From: Forficula auricularia
Lineage: Eukaryota; Arthropoda; Insecta; Dermaptera; Forficulidae
Assembly (NCBI GenBank): GCA_024734495.1
Contig: JALMQS010000030.1
Span: 9,836,378 to 9,900,377, forward strand
Length of the DNA stretch: 64,000 bases
Direction of reading: 5' to 3'
Made by a program: the position numbers and the translations under genes. The notes under the pieces were generated by a model. The model worked only from the letters and a program-made list of their open reading frames with translations, did not search any database and was not told the origin of the DNA. Positions 43,133 through 55,200 of the stretch are shown piece by piece. Each line of letters starts with the position of its first letter. Positions within the stretch are counted from its first letter, which is position 1.

Positions 43133-43310
43133 TTTTTTTTTTTTTTGTCTCCTCCGGACATAAGCCAATTTGCGATACTAATTATTTTTTATTAAATTTG
43201 TCTCTCTTCCCCCCGGGGTCAGGTTTTAGCCGGATGCCTCGAGTCGTATTTGAACCCGAGTCCACTTGGTTAGCAGCCTGACATGCTAACCCCTAGCCTA
43301 CCCGACCGCC
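43133..43310 (-). mobile_element. tRNA-derived SINE (family S1), second full-length copy
   Basis: On the minus strand: CGGTCGGGTAGGCTAGGGG, GGGTTCAAATACGACTCGAG (B-box region, diverged), CTAAAACCTGACCCCGGGG, then the body and an A tail (T run 43133-43146). It is older than 13006-13190: more substitutions and no clear duplication. Confidence 0.75.
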
Positions 43311-43370
43311 CACTTTTTCGCTAATGTGAACTCTGTTTAGTGAATATATCGGAACCAACTATCAATCTCA

Positions 43371-44000
43371 TACTATTAAAGGGCATTTGGGCCTGTGTCT
43401 CTACCTATGTGCGATTCCCAAACTTTTCTGAGTCGCGGCTCCTTTTTTCAAATGTTTATTTTGTATTTCCCGATTCTGGTCCATTAAATATAATATCAGG
43501 TTAAAATTCTAAACCCATTATATAAATCATTTATTATTATATTGCATTGTAATCTCCAAAAAACAAAATAATATAAATTCGATTGAAAATTAATATAGAG
43601 AAAATGATTTTGAAATTTTGAAGAAAAAACCTATTATTATTATTTTTTATGTTTGATGATTTATTCACAAGAAACAGTTGTGATATTTTAAAAACAATCC
43701 GATTACAATATTCACAGCTAGATTCGATATCTAAATATATATAAAATTAAGGATTTGTCTGTACATTGGTCCAAGTCGCATCATATTTTGAATGCACAAG
43801 TTTCCAGCAAAGTTATCAAAGAAAACACCTTCAACAAAATTCCAGTCTGTCCGTGTGTATGTCCGTTTTCTGTTTGTCCGCGCTCTTTTGTGTCCAGTGG
43901 GCTAAAAAACGGCTGGAGATATTCTTATGAAATTTTGTATTTGGATCAGATATCTTCTAACTTAAAATCTGAACTATAGAATATTTTGATATTTTGACCC
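43371..44000 (+). mobile_element. Helitron-like element, second copy, 3' end not found
   Basis: It starts ATACTATTAAAGGGCATTTG like 1489, and shares AAATTAAGGATTTGTCTGTAC at about 43745. It then carries GTCTGTCCG / TTTGTCCGCGC text and AAACGGCTGGAGATATTC. No terminal CTRR hairpin was identified. Confidence 0.45.
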
Positions 44001-44004
44001 CAAA

Positions 44005-44555
44005 AGGGGTTTTGTCAGGTTTTGTGGGGTCAATAATGGAAATTATAAAATAACACCTATACACTGAAAAAACGATATATTTATAGTTAAGAAATTATAT
44101 TTGATATGAATAGATGTGAAGTTAATTATGGCGAAATCGATCTCTGTTCAATATGAATAAATGATATACGTATTTTAATTATTTTCATATTTTTGGAGCA
44201 ACTCTAGATATATTAATAGTTACGATGCCGCTATTCGAACCAAGCACCAATAAGTAAATTGAAAATATTGTTATTTGAGTAAAATAGTGGAATAGTTAAA
44301 TTTAATAGCTGGGTATTTAAATGGAATAATACGTAATTACGACAAGAAATAATATAAACTTGAATATTTTTTATTTATAATAAAAAATATTCAAGCTTAT
44401 ATCATTTATATTCATTTGATGTAGAATCTATATTCAAATGAATTATATAAATATTTAATTTAATTATTCATTTGGTTCAATTAATAAAAAAAATTAATTT
44501 AATTGGGCAATTTTTATTTTAAAATTAAATTATATATATATATATATTTTATTTT
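44005..44555. other. No gene recognised
   Basis: Very AT-rich. A local palindrome AATATTTTTTATTTATAATA AAAAATATT lies near 44360-44390. Nothing else. Confidence 0.4.
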
Positions 44556-44755
44556 ATTAAACCAATTATTTTACATTAATGTATACATTGTATTTGAGCT
44601 CCGACCCCGGAGATTACTTCTCCGCCATCGAGTGTCCTTGATCATCCTTTTAGTCCTTGTTTTTAATAAGAGGAAAAAACTAATTAAATAAAAAAACCTC
44701 TTTTCCGATAATTATTCCAATTCCATTATTATTTCCATTCATCCCCTTTTTTTTA
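44556..44755 (-). mobile_element. Repeat D, third copy
   Basis: Minus-strand order as at 27313-27501: GGAATTGGAATAATTATCGG, AGAGGTTTTTTTATTTAATT-like text, CGATGGCGGAGAAGTAATC, GGTTTAATAAAATAAAA. Confidence 0.65.
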
Positions 44756-44794
44756 TTATATACATATAAATATTAATACTTATTTATCTTACGA

Positions 44795-45000
44795 TGAGAT
44801 ACGGTCGATTGCTGAGATATTGCTGGTGAGTTAAGTAGAAAAGAAGGGGCAGTTAGGAAGACCTAATTTACAATTAATAAAAGATAATGAAGGATATGGG
44901 ATGTGAGATTTTTTATAGAAGTGAAAGAGTTGACATAGGATAGAAACGAATGGCGGTGGGTGTTTACGTCAAACCAGTCTTAAAAACTCTATGATGATGA
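44795..45000 (+). pseudogene. Possible RTE-type LINE tail
   Basis: GGATAGAAACGAATGGCGGTG translates DRNEWRW in one frame, like the D-R-x-x-W-R near the C-terminus of RTE-like proteins. It is followed by CAAACCAGTCTTAAAAACTC and (ATG)n-type ATGATGATGATAA. A similar stub is at about 52295-52360 (GGTTCTTGGTGG...CAAACCGG...ATGATGATGAT). Too short and decayed for certainty. Confidence 0.35.
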
Positions 45001-45004
45001 TAAA

Positions 45005-46930
45005 TTATTATAGAAGCTCTAAAATTATCAACGTGCCATACAGGAAACGAAGGAAGCATTTCCGGCCTGACATGATATAGGGCGAATAAATGCATTTTCC
45101 GACCCTATAATTCGTTAAAAATTATTCCAAACAAATGGATGACCTATGCAAATGAGCATTTAATAATATTCAACAAAAAAAATAATAATCTTCAACTAGA
45201 AAATATTATTTTTCATGATGAAGAATTCATGCAAAATTATATATAATATATGTAAATATTATTTTCTAAGTAATTATAAAAAAAAACTGACGAAGACATA
45301 CATTCACAGGTGTATGCTAATAAAGTAAACGATTTCTTTTTATTTTGATATTTCTTATATATACTATATTAGCATATTTAAAACACCGATTCCCGAAGGA
45401 TGACCCAAGTTAGGTAACAAATGGCGGGGTTTGTTCTGAAGTAGATGGTTCTCCTCAGACACCGCGTAGCATATTTCCAGCCTTTTTACAATCTCATTCG
45501 TATTGCGTGCATGGTGCATTCCATTGGAATTGTTAAAGGTGAAGACTGAGAGTTACAACCCCTAACTTCTTCAGAACCAACAAGTGCACTCGTTTAAGAG
45601 TAAATATAAGAGCATTTACAATATAAACTAAAACTAAAAGCAACATCTATTCTATCGCCTAACTGTCAATTATTCGATCAACCCACCATATCATAGTTTT
45701 AAAACTACTAGACCTATTTTCTTTTTTATAAAAATATCAGAAATTGTTTAAAGCAGTGCTTCTTAAATTATGGGTCCTAGATAACTAAATTTTGGAGTCG
45801 CAAAACATAGAGGAACGATGACAATGAAACAATGAACAATGAAAAAATTATAATGCGCAGTGGCCATAATTTATTTAAAAAAGTATAATGAATTTTAGAT
45901 ATATCTGTGATTGAATTTCTAATATTTTGTCAAATTGCCATTTCGTATTAGATAATTATTTATAGGAAGAGACGTTCTGAGACCATTGGCGGTTATAAAT
46001 CAAAATACATATGAACTATGAAAAATGTTGAAGACATCACTCTTAAGTTCTGTTTAATTCATTATTTGATAAGAAAGAATCGGATCAATCTCAATAATAA
46101 GTATTTAGATTTAATAATAATTGTAATTATGTAGTTTTAATAAATGATAAGATTATTATAAACGGTATGTTTACTAAAGATTTGCTTCAATTAAATTTAT
46201 ATATGATTTTCTAGTAAAAATAATGGTTCATACTACGATATATAGATGCGTATATATAAATAATATGGGGTCGCGAAAAAGTTATCAGCTAAAATGGGGG
46301 CATGAATGAAAAAAGAAGCCCTGCCTTAAAGAGAACATTTATCTTTTTAGCAAGTGTCACATTTCATGACACTTTCACCGTATTTGATGAATTCCCCAGT
46401 GATTCTGGCTTAAATTTCTATTTGGGTTCGATTATCGATTATTACTAAATTCATTCATATTTGTTCGTTACCTCTGACTGTCAATAACGTAATAGGGGAC
46501 TGGAGTCGTTAGATACTACCATTATTTATTCACTAGTTATCAACATTGAATTTAACTTAATTTTTTAAATATATTGTATCCAAAGGTTAATGGGCTCACA
46601 TTAGTTCTATTATTAAAGGGATTCTTTAAGCCAGCTTTGTTCTATGTCCCCAGAATCATGGTATTCTGCAAAAAGCGAATAAGGGTTCCGTGAACAATTG
46701 GCATAATTAAAATAAAGTTCAAGAACAAAATCGTGTTTACATAAAATATGAGAATTTAACTTTCTAATAAATATCTATATCAAAATAATTTGTAACTCAA
46801 AGTCTCAACTATACATAAAAGTCATTAAGAAAATAATTTTACAATTTATATACGCTAGTTTATTTCTAAGGAAATCACAAGAGGTTGTCAACTACTAGAT
46901 CAAATACTAGACTTTTCAATCATATGTCAA
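45005..46930. other. No gene recognised
   Basis: AT-rich, no ORF of note, no repeat identified. Confidence 0.4.
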
Positions 46931-46935
46931 AAAAG

Positions 46936-47020
46936 TTCTGATCAATCCTTCGGAAATCGAACCCGAGTGCCAAAATTAACAATCTAGGCCAATTGGCTGC
47001 CCTGTGAGGTGAACCTCTTT
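46936..47020 (-). repeat. tRNA-like sequence
   Basis: The minus strand has AGCCAATTGGCC (A-box-like) and CTCGGGTTCGATTTCCGAAGG, in which TCGGG/TCCGA forms a T stem around a loop containing the B box GGTTCGATTTCC. The acceptor stem is not evident; probably an old tRNA-derived fragment. Confidence 0.4.
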
Positions 47021-47301
47021 GACATATATTTGAAAGTATCCCCCAGTGAATCCGAGATTTTATGGATAAATTCTATAATATGTATATTTAAGAAAAATGA
47101 ACAATAAAGGCTTATATTATTTTTATTATTATACTGTCGATAAATCATTTATTACTCTACTATTATATTAGTTTAGATAATTCAAGTATGACATTTTGAT
47201 TGCAGAGCGTGAGGAAAAACGTAGTTCTACGACAAAAACTGCTTAACTATATACCTCAATTTTTAATTTAACTAAATTAACTAATTTAAATCATTTTAAA
47301 T

Positions 47302-47526
47302 CATCATCATCATCATTAGCCTGTCGATAGCGACAATCCACTCCTGAATATAGGCCTCTTCCATCAAATGGAAGGGGGTTGGCATTAAGTCACCACGCTT
47401 GCCAGACGGATTGGTGACTAGGAATCAGATTATAGTCGGTCAAATATCAATGCAGGGACTCGGACTCGAACCCGGGACTCCTGCTTAGAAGGCTAGTGTC
47501 TTAAGCTCTCGGCTAATCCGATTCCC
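47302..47526 (-). mobile_element. tRNA-derived SINE (family S2) with RTE-like (ATG)n tail and 10-bp duplication
   Basis: On the minus strand the head GGGGAATCGGATTAGCCGAG carries the A box, and CCCGGGTTCGAGTCCGAG the B box. The body ends CAGGAGTGGATTGTCGCTAT ... ACAGGCTA then (ATG)n. CATTTTAAAT flanks the element at 47292-47301 and 47527-47536. The tail type indicates mobilisation by an RTE-group LINE (established for such SINEs; inferred here). Confidence 0.8.
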
Positions 47527-47539
47527 CATTTTAAATATA

Positions 47540-48560
47540 TATATATATACCTAATTTTACCTGAAAATTAATTTTAACTGGGGATGATATACGATAAAAA
47601 AAATTTTCATATCAAAATTTAACATTCTTAAAACTCGTACGATTTCATAGAAACGGATAGGCATATAAGCAAACGATAAAGTGAGATCAATAGAATTCTG
47701 GGTTTAGACCCAACGAACCTTAAAAAAGGATCCATCCAAATATTTGATTATTATATAATTTACAATGTTAATTCAAATTTAATTCAAATGTTGATTAAGA
47801 AAGATAGGAAGCAAAATAAACGTGAAGGGAAATTACATTAAAATAGAATATAAATTCAATGCATTTTTCATTAATTTCGCAAATATAATGATGATTAATA
47901 TTCCATATCGTCGCCTTAGAGAGTAAACCTGCTTACTCACATACTCACAACAAGGAAATTTTACAGGACAGAGAAAAAACAAACAAAATTTAATATTGTT
48001 GTTATGGAAAAAAACATTTTCACATTTTTTTTTCTACAACTTACGATCGTAATTTTAAGTACCTGTTTTACTTGGACGATGCTGATTCTCTTTTTCTTTC
48101 GAACGGTATTAATATGTCATATATGATAAAAAAATGGAGTTAGCAGGTTTACACTCTAAGCCGACGATATTTTATTTCTCTTATAATGGAAGGCAAAATC
48201 AAAGAGAGGAGGATAGCAATGATTTAAACCGAATTCAAGTCAGTTTAAAAACATTCGTTTAGCTATTGATCATTTACATATACAAGTTTTCAACACTCTA
48301 TGATCTATTTAAGAACATTGCAATATTCCAACTATAATCGTTTTCCTCCTTAGAAGACTAGTAAAATTAATTAAATATTTCTCAAAGAGGGATGAAGAAA
48401 GGTATATTATGGGAGTAAAGGGATAGTCTCAGAGAGTATTTCATGGCACTTAAGCTCTTAGTGCACTGAAATTGCTTTATTTATGGGAATAACCTATCCT
48501 TATTATTAATGCTTAATTAAGGGCTGCTCCTCCTAGAGATTATCAATAGTCTTAAGACGA
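47540..48560. other. No gene recognised
   Basis: AT-rich. TCATATATGATAAAAAAATG and a near-duplicated phrase about gaining ACTCTAAGCCGACGATA / CGTCGCCTTAGAGAGTAAAC (inverted, about 47910 and 48150) suggest a diffuse inverted repeat. Nothing coding. Confidence 0.35.
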
Positions 48561-48565
48561 TTAAG

Positions 48566-49830
48566 GTTATTATTATTTTTTTTTTATTTTACAAAGTATA
48601 AAACATAGGACCTTAGGTCCCACCTAGTGTTTATACATAATTTAGCAACAATATTTTACAAATTTGGCAAAAGAGTTCACCAATACACAAATTTTATGGG
48701 GGAAGAAGAGAAAAAAAAGTAGAGAAAGATTAGAAGACATAAAGGAAATAAGAGTAAGGATTATCAGTAATTGGGTGGGATCCATAAAGAACGAAGACCT
48801 GAGAACTCCAAGAGTCGGGTTTGCATGAAATTTGGATGGAAGTTCATTCCAAAGCCTTGCACCCGCCAATTTGAAGGAATGAAAGAAGTGTTTAGTTTTA
48901 TAGTGCACCTGCACTAGCGTTGTCTTCCTGGTGGAGCGACCGACGACAAAGAGATTTTCTAAGTAAGACGGGCAAATGAATTTTTCAGAATTTAATAGCT
49001 TATAAATAATCACACAACACCGCCAAGCGTAAAATTTAGAAAGATCTGTGTTTAAAATGAGCTTTTTATCCTGGTCCGAAAGATGGCTACGTGGTTTTTG
49101 ATTTAAGACATAGCGGGTGCATGAATTCAAAGCTATTTCTAGTCTTTTGCCCGATTTACTGTCAAGGGAATTCGAAAAGATTATGTCGCAGTACTGGAAA
49201 AGGGGTGCTAATAAACTCTTGCTTATATTGAGGCGAAGATTATATGGCGTGAGATATGAGAGTCGCTTCAGTGAGTGAAGGTCCCCATAAACACTACGGC
49301 ATATATTATTTATTTGCGCTTTGCAAGATAAATTGCACGAAACAGTCAATCCTAGATTCTTAGCTGAGCAAGTGAATGGAATAGTATTGTTATTGTAGAG
49401 AATAGGAGGTAGTAAGTTAGTAGGAAGGCATTCTTTGAATAAGATAATAGCCTGCGATTTTAGAGGATTAACAGAGATTAGGTAAATTATTTATGGCCCA
49501 GGAAGAAAGTGACAGAAGCTCTAGGTTAATTAATGAAATAGATTGCACAACTTGGTTGGGCAAGCAGTGAGCATAAAACTGAAAATCATCGGCAAATAGG
49601 TGATGATTACAGCTATAAAGAGAAGAGGAGATATCATTAATAAATAAAAAAAATAATAGAGGTCCCAGGATGGATCCCTGGGCCACCCCTGTCCTAAGAG
49701 AAAGTGGAGATGAAAAATCTGAGCCACACGAACTGCTTGAGTCCGATCACTTAGAAATGAAGATATTAATTTGCAAGCTGAGGATGAAAAATTAAATTGG
49801 GAAGCAAGTTTACTTAAAAAGGTTATAACA
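48566..49830 (-). mobile_element. 5'-truncated LINE, minus strand
   Basis: The 3' end carries GGGACCTAAGGTCCTATG and an A-rich/(TAA)n tail at 48566-48590. Coding remnants run from about 49800 to 48642. No target duplication identified. Confidence 0.75.
48642..49800 (-). pseudogene. LINE reverse transcriptase palm, thumb and C-terminus with frameshifts
   Basis: The segment at 49468-49720 encodes GVAQGSILGPLLFFLFINDI and HHLFADDFQFY, the palm motifs with the catalytic FADD at about 49585-49596. A frameshift near 49480 leads into a frame open to 48642 that encodes VNPLKSQAIILF, AKNLGLTVSC, LKRLSYLTPYNLRL, RLEIALNSCTRYV, FYAWRCCVIIYKLL, KLAGARLWNELPSKFH and NPTLGVLRSSF. A second shift near 49700 splits ACKLISSFLSDRTQAVRV from the palm. 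Order and motifs match CR1/Jockey-group LINEs but the sequence differs from the 5531 and 7350 families. Inactive: truncated and frameshifted. Confidence 0.8.
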
Positions 49831-49849
49831 GTTGAATATCATAATTCTA

Positions 49850-50190
49850 AAATTTCCAGTTTATTAGAGAGAAAATTGATGACCATTAATTAATTAACAA
49901 CATTAGTATTCCATTGGAAAAGAAATATGTTTTGTGAAGTAATGAAAATAAGCTTTTGCCAGTTTAAAATTTAAATTTAAATCAAATTCTGGACACATCA
50001 GGTGGTAAAGAGATCATTTGGGCCAAAATATTTTCATTTTCAATATATTATGGGCTCTTTAGCTTCAGATCTTCCAGATGAAAAATGCAAAATTAGAAAA
50101 ACAAATCGAATCGTTGTTTACCTTTTGTAGCTAATGGGCTATTGGGCATGTAAGTTTGTATTAATAAACTTCACCTTCTGGGGAAAATTT
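49850..50190. other. No gene recognised
   Basis: Contains GAAGGTGAAGTTT-type and AGGTGGTAAAGAGATC text of no clear origin. AT-rich. Confidence 0.35.
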
Positions 50191-50194
50191 TTCA

Positions 50195-50360
50195 TTTTTA
50201 CTTAATCCAATGCGAAGCATGGGTAAAGTATTGTAATCGGTCTCGCGGTAAGCGCAAATTCAAAGGGTCCTCAGGTAAAGATTACGGAACCCATGGTCTC
50301 AATCAAAGTCACAAATTGTAGTATTCAATTAGGTTGAATTTTAACATGTGAAGGTTAAGC
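50195..50360 (-). repeat. Family A terminal fragment
   Basis: Hairpin CCAATGCGAAGCATGGGTAA, then AGTATTGTAATCGGTCTCGCG, AGATTACGGAACCCATGG, TTCAATTAGGTTGAATTTTA. Ends abruptly. Confidence 0.65.
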
Positions 50361-50364
50361 CTTA

Positions 50365-50970
50365 TCTCCCGTGTTCAAAAAAACTAACTGCCTTTGTAAT
50401 TAATTCTTAAGTAAATAAAATTATATTTATTAATTGGTTTTATAAATATAAACATATGTTTTTACTTTATTTTTTTAATAAATTCTGTACACAGTGGCGT
50501 CCGGTGCAGATGCCAAATTTGCCGCCCCTTCTGCTAGCCAATAAAAAATGTAGGTACATATCAATGCGGAAATAATTCATTTGAAAATGCATAAATCAAT
50601 ACATTCGAATGTCTGATTTAATAACCAAACATCGATTGGAATTCAATTTATTTCTCTATATAATATTCCTGCAGTATATCTATAGGTATCTCTATCTAGA
50701 GTTGCATTTAGATGAGAATACGTGGTCAGCGTGCTTGTACTCAGCTAATGCCATTTGAAATAATGATCGAACGAAAACAAAACGGAATGTTTCAAACGGC
50801 CATTTGCTCACAATAATACATTTTTCTGAATATGACCATAACCATCCTAACTTCAACTAAAAATGAAATTTATCGTAACTAAGTATCAACGAAACTGGAA
50901 ATTATCATCATTATTTTTATTCTCTTAATATACGAGTATAAAGCACTTCTGGCGACTGTGATGAATAGGG
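50365..50970. other. No gene recognised
   Basis: CAGTGGCGTCCGGTGC...GCCGCCCC near 50493 could be a DNA-transposon end without a partner. Otherwise AT-rich. Confidence 0.35.
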
Positions 50971-50974
50971 CCCG

Positions 50975-51056
50975 TTACATTTTTGCAGTGCGTGGGGTTT
51001 AAACTCGGGCCTCCTGCTCCGAACGCTACACTCTTGCCAAATCCCTATGACTTACT
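50975..51056 (-). repeat. tRNA-derived SINE head, degenerate
   Basis: The minus strand reads GGATTTGGCAAGAGTGTAGC ... GGAGCAGGAGGCCCGAGTTT AAACCCC, similar in layout to the S2 head at 47460-47526 but with a mutated B box. Confidence 0.45.
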
Positions 51057-51057
51057 C

Positions 51058-51180
51058 GGTATATCCCGCGATGTACAATCTTCATCAGTCTTTCAAGAAT
51101 CGCATCCACAGGTACCTTTGATTCTGAATTAGTCCCTACAATCTCTTTCTCTTCTTCTTCTTTTCACGATCCAAAAGTCA
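51058..51180 (+). pseudogene. LINE 3' stub, same family as 5531-6354
   Basis: FPAMYNLHQSFKNRIHRYL can be read in one frame (51066-51115) before a stop, then CTTCTTCTTCTTTTCACGAT as in the 35911-36182 3' UTR. Residual fragment only. Confidence 0.6.
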
Positions 51181-51184
51181 GTCC

Positions 51185-52630
51185 AGGCCTATATTTCTAT
51201 CAGTACAGTTACTGAGTCTTGTAAAAAAGTTGATTTTTTCTTTCGATTTAATTTCAACTTTAGATAAACATTTTTATGAGTGCTATGCTAATAAGGAGCC
51301 TCAAAATTAATTTTTCTCTTGTAAATTTACATTTATACCTACTTTATTTAATGGAGTAAGTAAATCTCAGTAAGCGATCGAATCGAACGTTTAAATTTAT
51401 AGTCATTTATTTGTGATAATCGGATAATGGAAATTTATTTAATAACTTCGTATTTGATACCTAAAAATTGTTTTGTTATGTTTTGCTCTAAATACAGTTA
51501 GTTATTATATTTATTTTATATAAAATGGTACAGTTGGGGAGTTTTTTGGGAGGTCATTATAGTAAATTTTTCGGGGAGATGCTTCTCCCAAGCGAGAGCA
51601 ATTCACTTGTGCAGTCTAGCTTGGCAAAATATTACTTGCTCTTACTACCGCCTTGTCGCTTAATAAATCCAGATTAATAAATAATAAAAAAAAAGAACTA
51701 GAATGTTGCTTATGGCTGCTTGGCTTGATGATGAATGGCGTCGGTTTCGACGGTCCGAGGTGCCTGTGCATTTGTTCGGTGAACAGTTAACAGGTAATTG
51801 CCTGAAATCATGGCCAGCTGGTGTGGTCTTGTAAAGTACCTGCAATGGCGCCATACCGCCGCCGCATCCCGTTATCGCAGAAAGAATTTGAAACTAATTC
51901 ACAATAGAAGTTCGCTAGCGGCCATTAAGTTTTTCTATGAAATTCCAGAGAATTGCTTCTCTTCATTGATTTTTCATTTCACTGGAACACCATTTAGCCA
52001 TCTCCATTGAGATATACAAAAAAGAATAGTCTAAATTGAGACCACCAACATGTTCATATTGAAATGATTTGAGTATTCTGACTAGGCTTAGTTAATTTTT
52101 TTTGAATAAAAGGTTTAAGTTCCGTTAAAACATTACATAAATCTTGACAAAAAAAAATGCTCAATCATAATAACTAATTACACATCGAATAATTCAAATG
52201 AAGTGAGCTTAAAAAAGCTGGTCCTTATACAAGAGACAAATATCCATTACATAATGCATTTGAGATGATTAGTCTTTTTTGTTTTATATACAAATGGTCG
52301 AGTGGTTCTTGGTGGTTGCATCAAACCGGTATTAGGATGTACTCAATTATGATGATGATAAGATTGAATAAAAAACTAGATACACATTCTGCAAAATTTC
52401 CTGATTTGATAATTATTCTTTCTGATAAAATAATTTTGAAAAATTTTCTTTACTTTATTTAAAATGTTCATCAAGAACCCACACCATTCTCCCTAACAAA
52501 AATATTCTTTCAAGCTTGTGGAAAGTTCGTTTCGCTGCCGTAATGTTTGTATTTCTAAACCAAAGAGCTTATTTTTAGGCCTTCTAATTTCAGAACTTCC
52601 CGAAGGAAAATACAGAAAATCAGAATAAGC
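51185..52630. other. No gene confirmed
   Basis: 51760-51900 is GC-richer (ATGGCGCCATACCGCCGCCGC) and unlike the repeats here; ORFs of 64-70 codons on both strands lack domains. The rest is AT-rich. A short RTE-like tail may sit at 52295-52360. Confidence 0.3.
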
Positions 52631-52635
52631 TGGCC

Positions 52636-53140
52636 AAGTGCAAGTCGGACCCCATACCGAGGGTTCCGTATTTTAAATATTCTAAAATACTTAAGATATG
52701 AAATTCTTTTTGATTTATAATTGATTTTCGTTATTGAAATTCGTTATTCTTTCGTTGAATGAGGAAATTCCTGGAATTTTTTTATAATAATTTAACTTAA
52801 GTAACTTTTCAAGGCGGCGATAGGTGGTAAAATCACCTAAAAATTTCCACTTTAAGGTTCTCTAATATTGTTATTTTAAACCGAAATACATTTTAAAAAA
52901 TTGTATACTAATTCTAATTAAAAATATTTCACATCCCATGATAAAAAATATATGCATTTTTAGACCCCCAAAAAATTCGATCCTCCCGAAAATAATTATA
53001 ATAAAAATTTTAATACTATTTTTGATTTTGAGAAAAATGAATATGTATGAATAAATTTTACTAACTTATTTAGTTTTCGAGCTACACAACTGCGAGTGAC
53101 AGGTATTGTAGAGACACTAATGGGTCCTGTTTTACTTTTG
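52636..53140. repeat. Repeat I, copy 2
   Basis: It begins GCTGGCCAAGTGCAAGTCGG ... GAGGGTTCCGTAT, a motif widespread in insect repeats. It includes GATCCTCCCGAAAATAATTA and AAAATTTTAATACTATTTTTG as in 42868-43105. Confidence 0.5.
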
Positions 53141-53144
53141 AAAG

Positions 53145-54300
53145 GATCTCTTAAAAATATAATCGTTATGTGATTGTAGCTAATAAGAAAGCACATAAAT
53201 GTATTATAAAAATACATCCCATTTTCGCCAAGTTCCTAGTTCAAACCTAAAATTTCGAAATCCCACTAATTTGAGAAATGTACCGTGTCTTGAAAACCTT
53301 TTCCTCCATTGTATTTTCTGTATTTAGTTGCTATTGGTCTCATCACAGTTTTTGATTTTTAGTTATTTTTTAAATTAACACAAAAAATACACACATATTA
53401 ATGATAGATATTGAATTTATATCAATTCCTATGCATATCACTTCAATGAATATATGATATAATGAAAAGGATTAAGATACTAAAAAATTGTGATAGGTAT
53501 AATCAATAAGCGAAATAAGAAAAATATTTTCCTTTCTGTAAACCGTAGTTCTTAAAACATATTTAGTGCTATCAATGTTTTCTCTGTTCCCTAAGATTTT
53601 GATACATATTTTTGTCCTCTTATAATAAAAACTAACTGGAATTCAAAGTCGTGGAGATAAAATGGAATCGTAACAGACGAGTAGGATGATCTTAAAGAAT
53701 ACCGGATATCATATGAATGTAAAGGAAAGTGCGAAGAGCAAAATTGCATCAGAGTGGATGCGTTGTGAATGTTATCGAAACAAAAACCAGTTTACGAAGA
53801 AAGGGATCCCTGGGAATATAAAAGATGATTAGATAGTTGGGCAGCGCGAAAGTGAAAGGAGGCCTCCTCCTGAAATCACCTTATCAAATACAACCAAATA
53901 TCAAATGAAATTGCAGATTCAATGCTTTGGTAGATGGTAGGTGATAATTTTCGGTTAAAACCACTAGATTGAACATTTTTAATAAAAAAAATCTCATCAG
54001 AATGCACAATGTTTCTACACTTATTTTTGAAGTCAGTATATACTTTAACAAGTACTTGATAACGTTGCCAGAATTCAAGAATTAAGTGGGATTACGATAT
54101 GTATTCTAATGACATTATTTCATTAAAAATGTCTAGTAGACTGGGTCACTCTTATAGGAATAATATTCCAAATTTTTATTTCTAATAGGGGTCAAAAAGT
54201 CTGACCCATCTTTTGATGATTCTAATACTTGAACTATATGATTCCTATTTTCCTTCTGCCCGTTAAGGGACTTTGAAAATTTGCCTTTGTATTGATATAT
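53145..54300. other. No gene confirmed
   Basis: 53640-53880 contains purine-rich text reminiscent of a decayed LINE C-terminus, but no frame supports it. Otherwise AT-rich. Confidence 0.3.
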
Positions 54301-54305
54301 ATATG

Positions 54306-54725
54306 TTTCAGTAAAAACCAGTTTTTAGTAAGAACGGGTACTTACTAGTTAAAACGCGTTTCACTGTATATCTTTGTGGCAACTAGAATTTACTGATGTT
54401 GGTAGAGTTTGGTCCAAAGGTCTAGAATTTTTGACCTTCCACCTCATTAAAAGTTTTTATTTTCAAAAAATTTTTAAACGAAAATGTCAAAAATTACATC
54501 CTCTACAACTTTGCTTCTAATGAGGATGTAATTTTTGACATTTTCGTTTACAAAAATTTTGAAAATAAACACCCAAAAGGAGGCGGAAGGTCAACAATGA
54601 AGATTCTAGACCTTTGGACCAAACTCAACCAACATCAGTAAATTCTAGTTACCGCAAAGGTATTCAATGAAACGCGTTTTAACTAGTAAGAACCCGTTCT
54701 TACTAAAAACCGGTTTTTACTGAAA
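54306..54725. repeat. 420-bp near-perfect palindrome (foldback)
   Basis: Arms of about 200 bp: TTTCAGTAAAAACCAG / CCGGTTTTTACTGAAA outermost, AAACGCGTTT / AAACGCGTTT inside, GTTTGGTCCAAAGGTCTAGA against TCTAGACCTTTGGACCAAAC, and AAAATGTCAAAAATTACATC against its inverse. The unpaired centre is only about 19 bp (54503-54521). Arm text GAGTTTGGTCCAAAGG also occurs in the family B minisatellite. No coding. Confidence 0.85.
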
Positions 54726-54934
54726 TATACTAATATGTAGATAAAATTTGAACTAGGCCATTATTGAAAGTTAAATTTTTATCACACCTAATTAATTATA
54801 ACTATTTATTGACCACAACAACAATTAATATCATATAACAACGATATTTCAATCTGCTTATTCTGACATTGCTCTCAAATATGAGTAAATACCCAATTCG
54901 ATTCTAGGTTTAGGTCATTATTTTTTTACCAGCT

Positions 54935-54962
54935 GCGAAGCCCGCCCTCTGCGGGATCTAAA
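54935..54962 (+). repeat. Possible Helitron 3' terminus
   Basis: The hairpin CCCGC-CCTCT-GCGGG is followed two bases later by CTAA, preceded by GCTGCGAAGC. This fits a CTRR-ending Helitron 3' end, but no matching 5' end was found. Confidence 0.35.
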
Positions 54963-55200
54963 AAATTAAATAAATAAATAATAAATAAATAATAAATAAA
55001 TAAATAAATCTTTATTACTCGACCTGCGTAGAGGCACAAGTCCTCGGTGGCTAGGTCAACAAAACATCAATACAAATTAACTACAGAAATTAATAAACAT
55101 AAGTACAAATTAATTAAAAGTAATTAACAATTAACAAACAAGAAAAAGAAAAAAAATAGAAATGTATGCTCATTTACAAATAACATGATCATAGATTTCC
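54962..55200 (-). mobile_element. LINE 3' UTR stub with (TTTA)n tail
   Basis: On the minus strand: ACTTGTGCCTCTACGCAGG, TCGAGTAATAAAGATTTATT, then TTTA repeats (54962-55010). A poly(A) signal-like AATAAAG next to the tail is typical of LINE 3' ends. No coding sequence remains. Confidence 0.55.

Noticed and set aside
51660..52010. ORFs in the GC-richer patch as a coding exon
   Set aside because: Both strands are open at once and neither translation shows a known motif.
53640..53880. Decayed LINE C-terminus
   Set aside because: Only a vague resemblance in purine-rich text; no frame yields the expected motif order.
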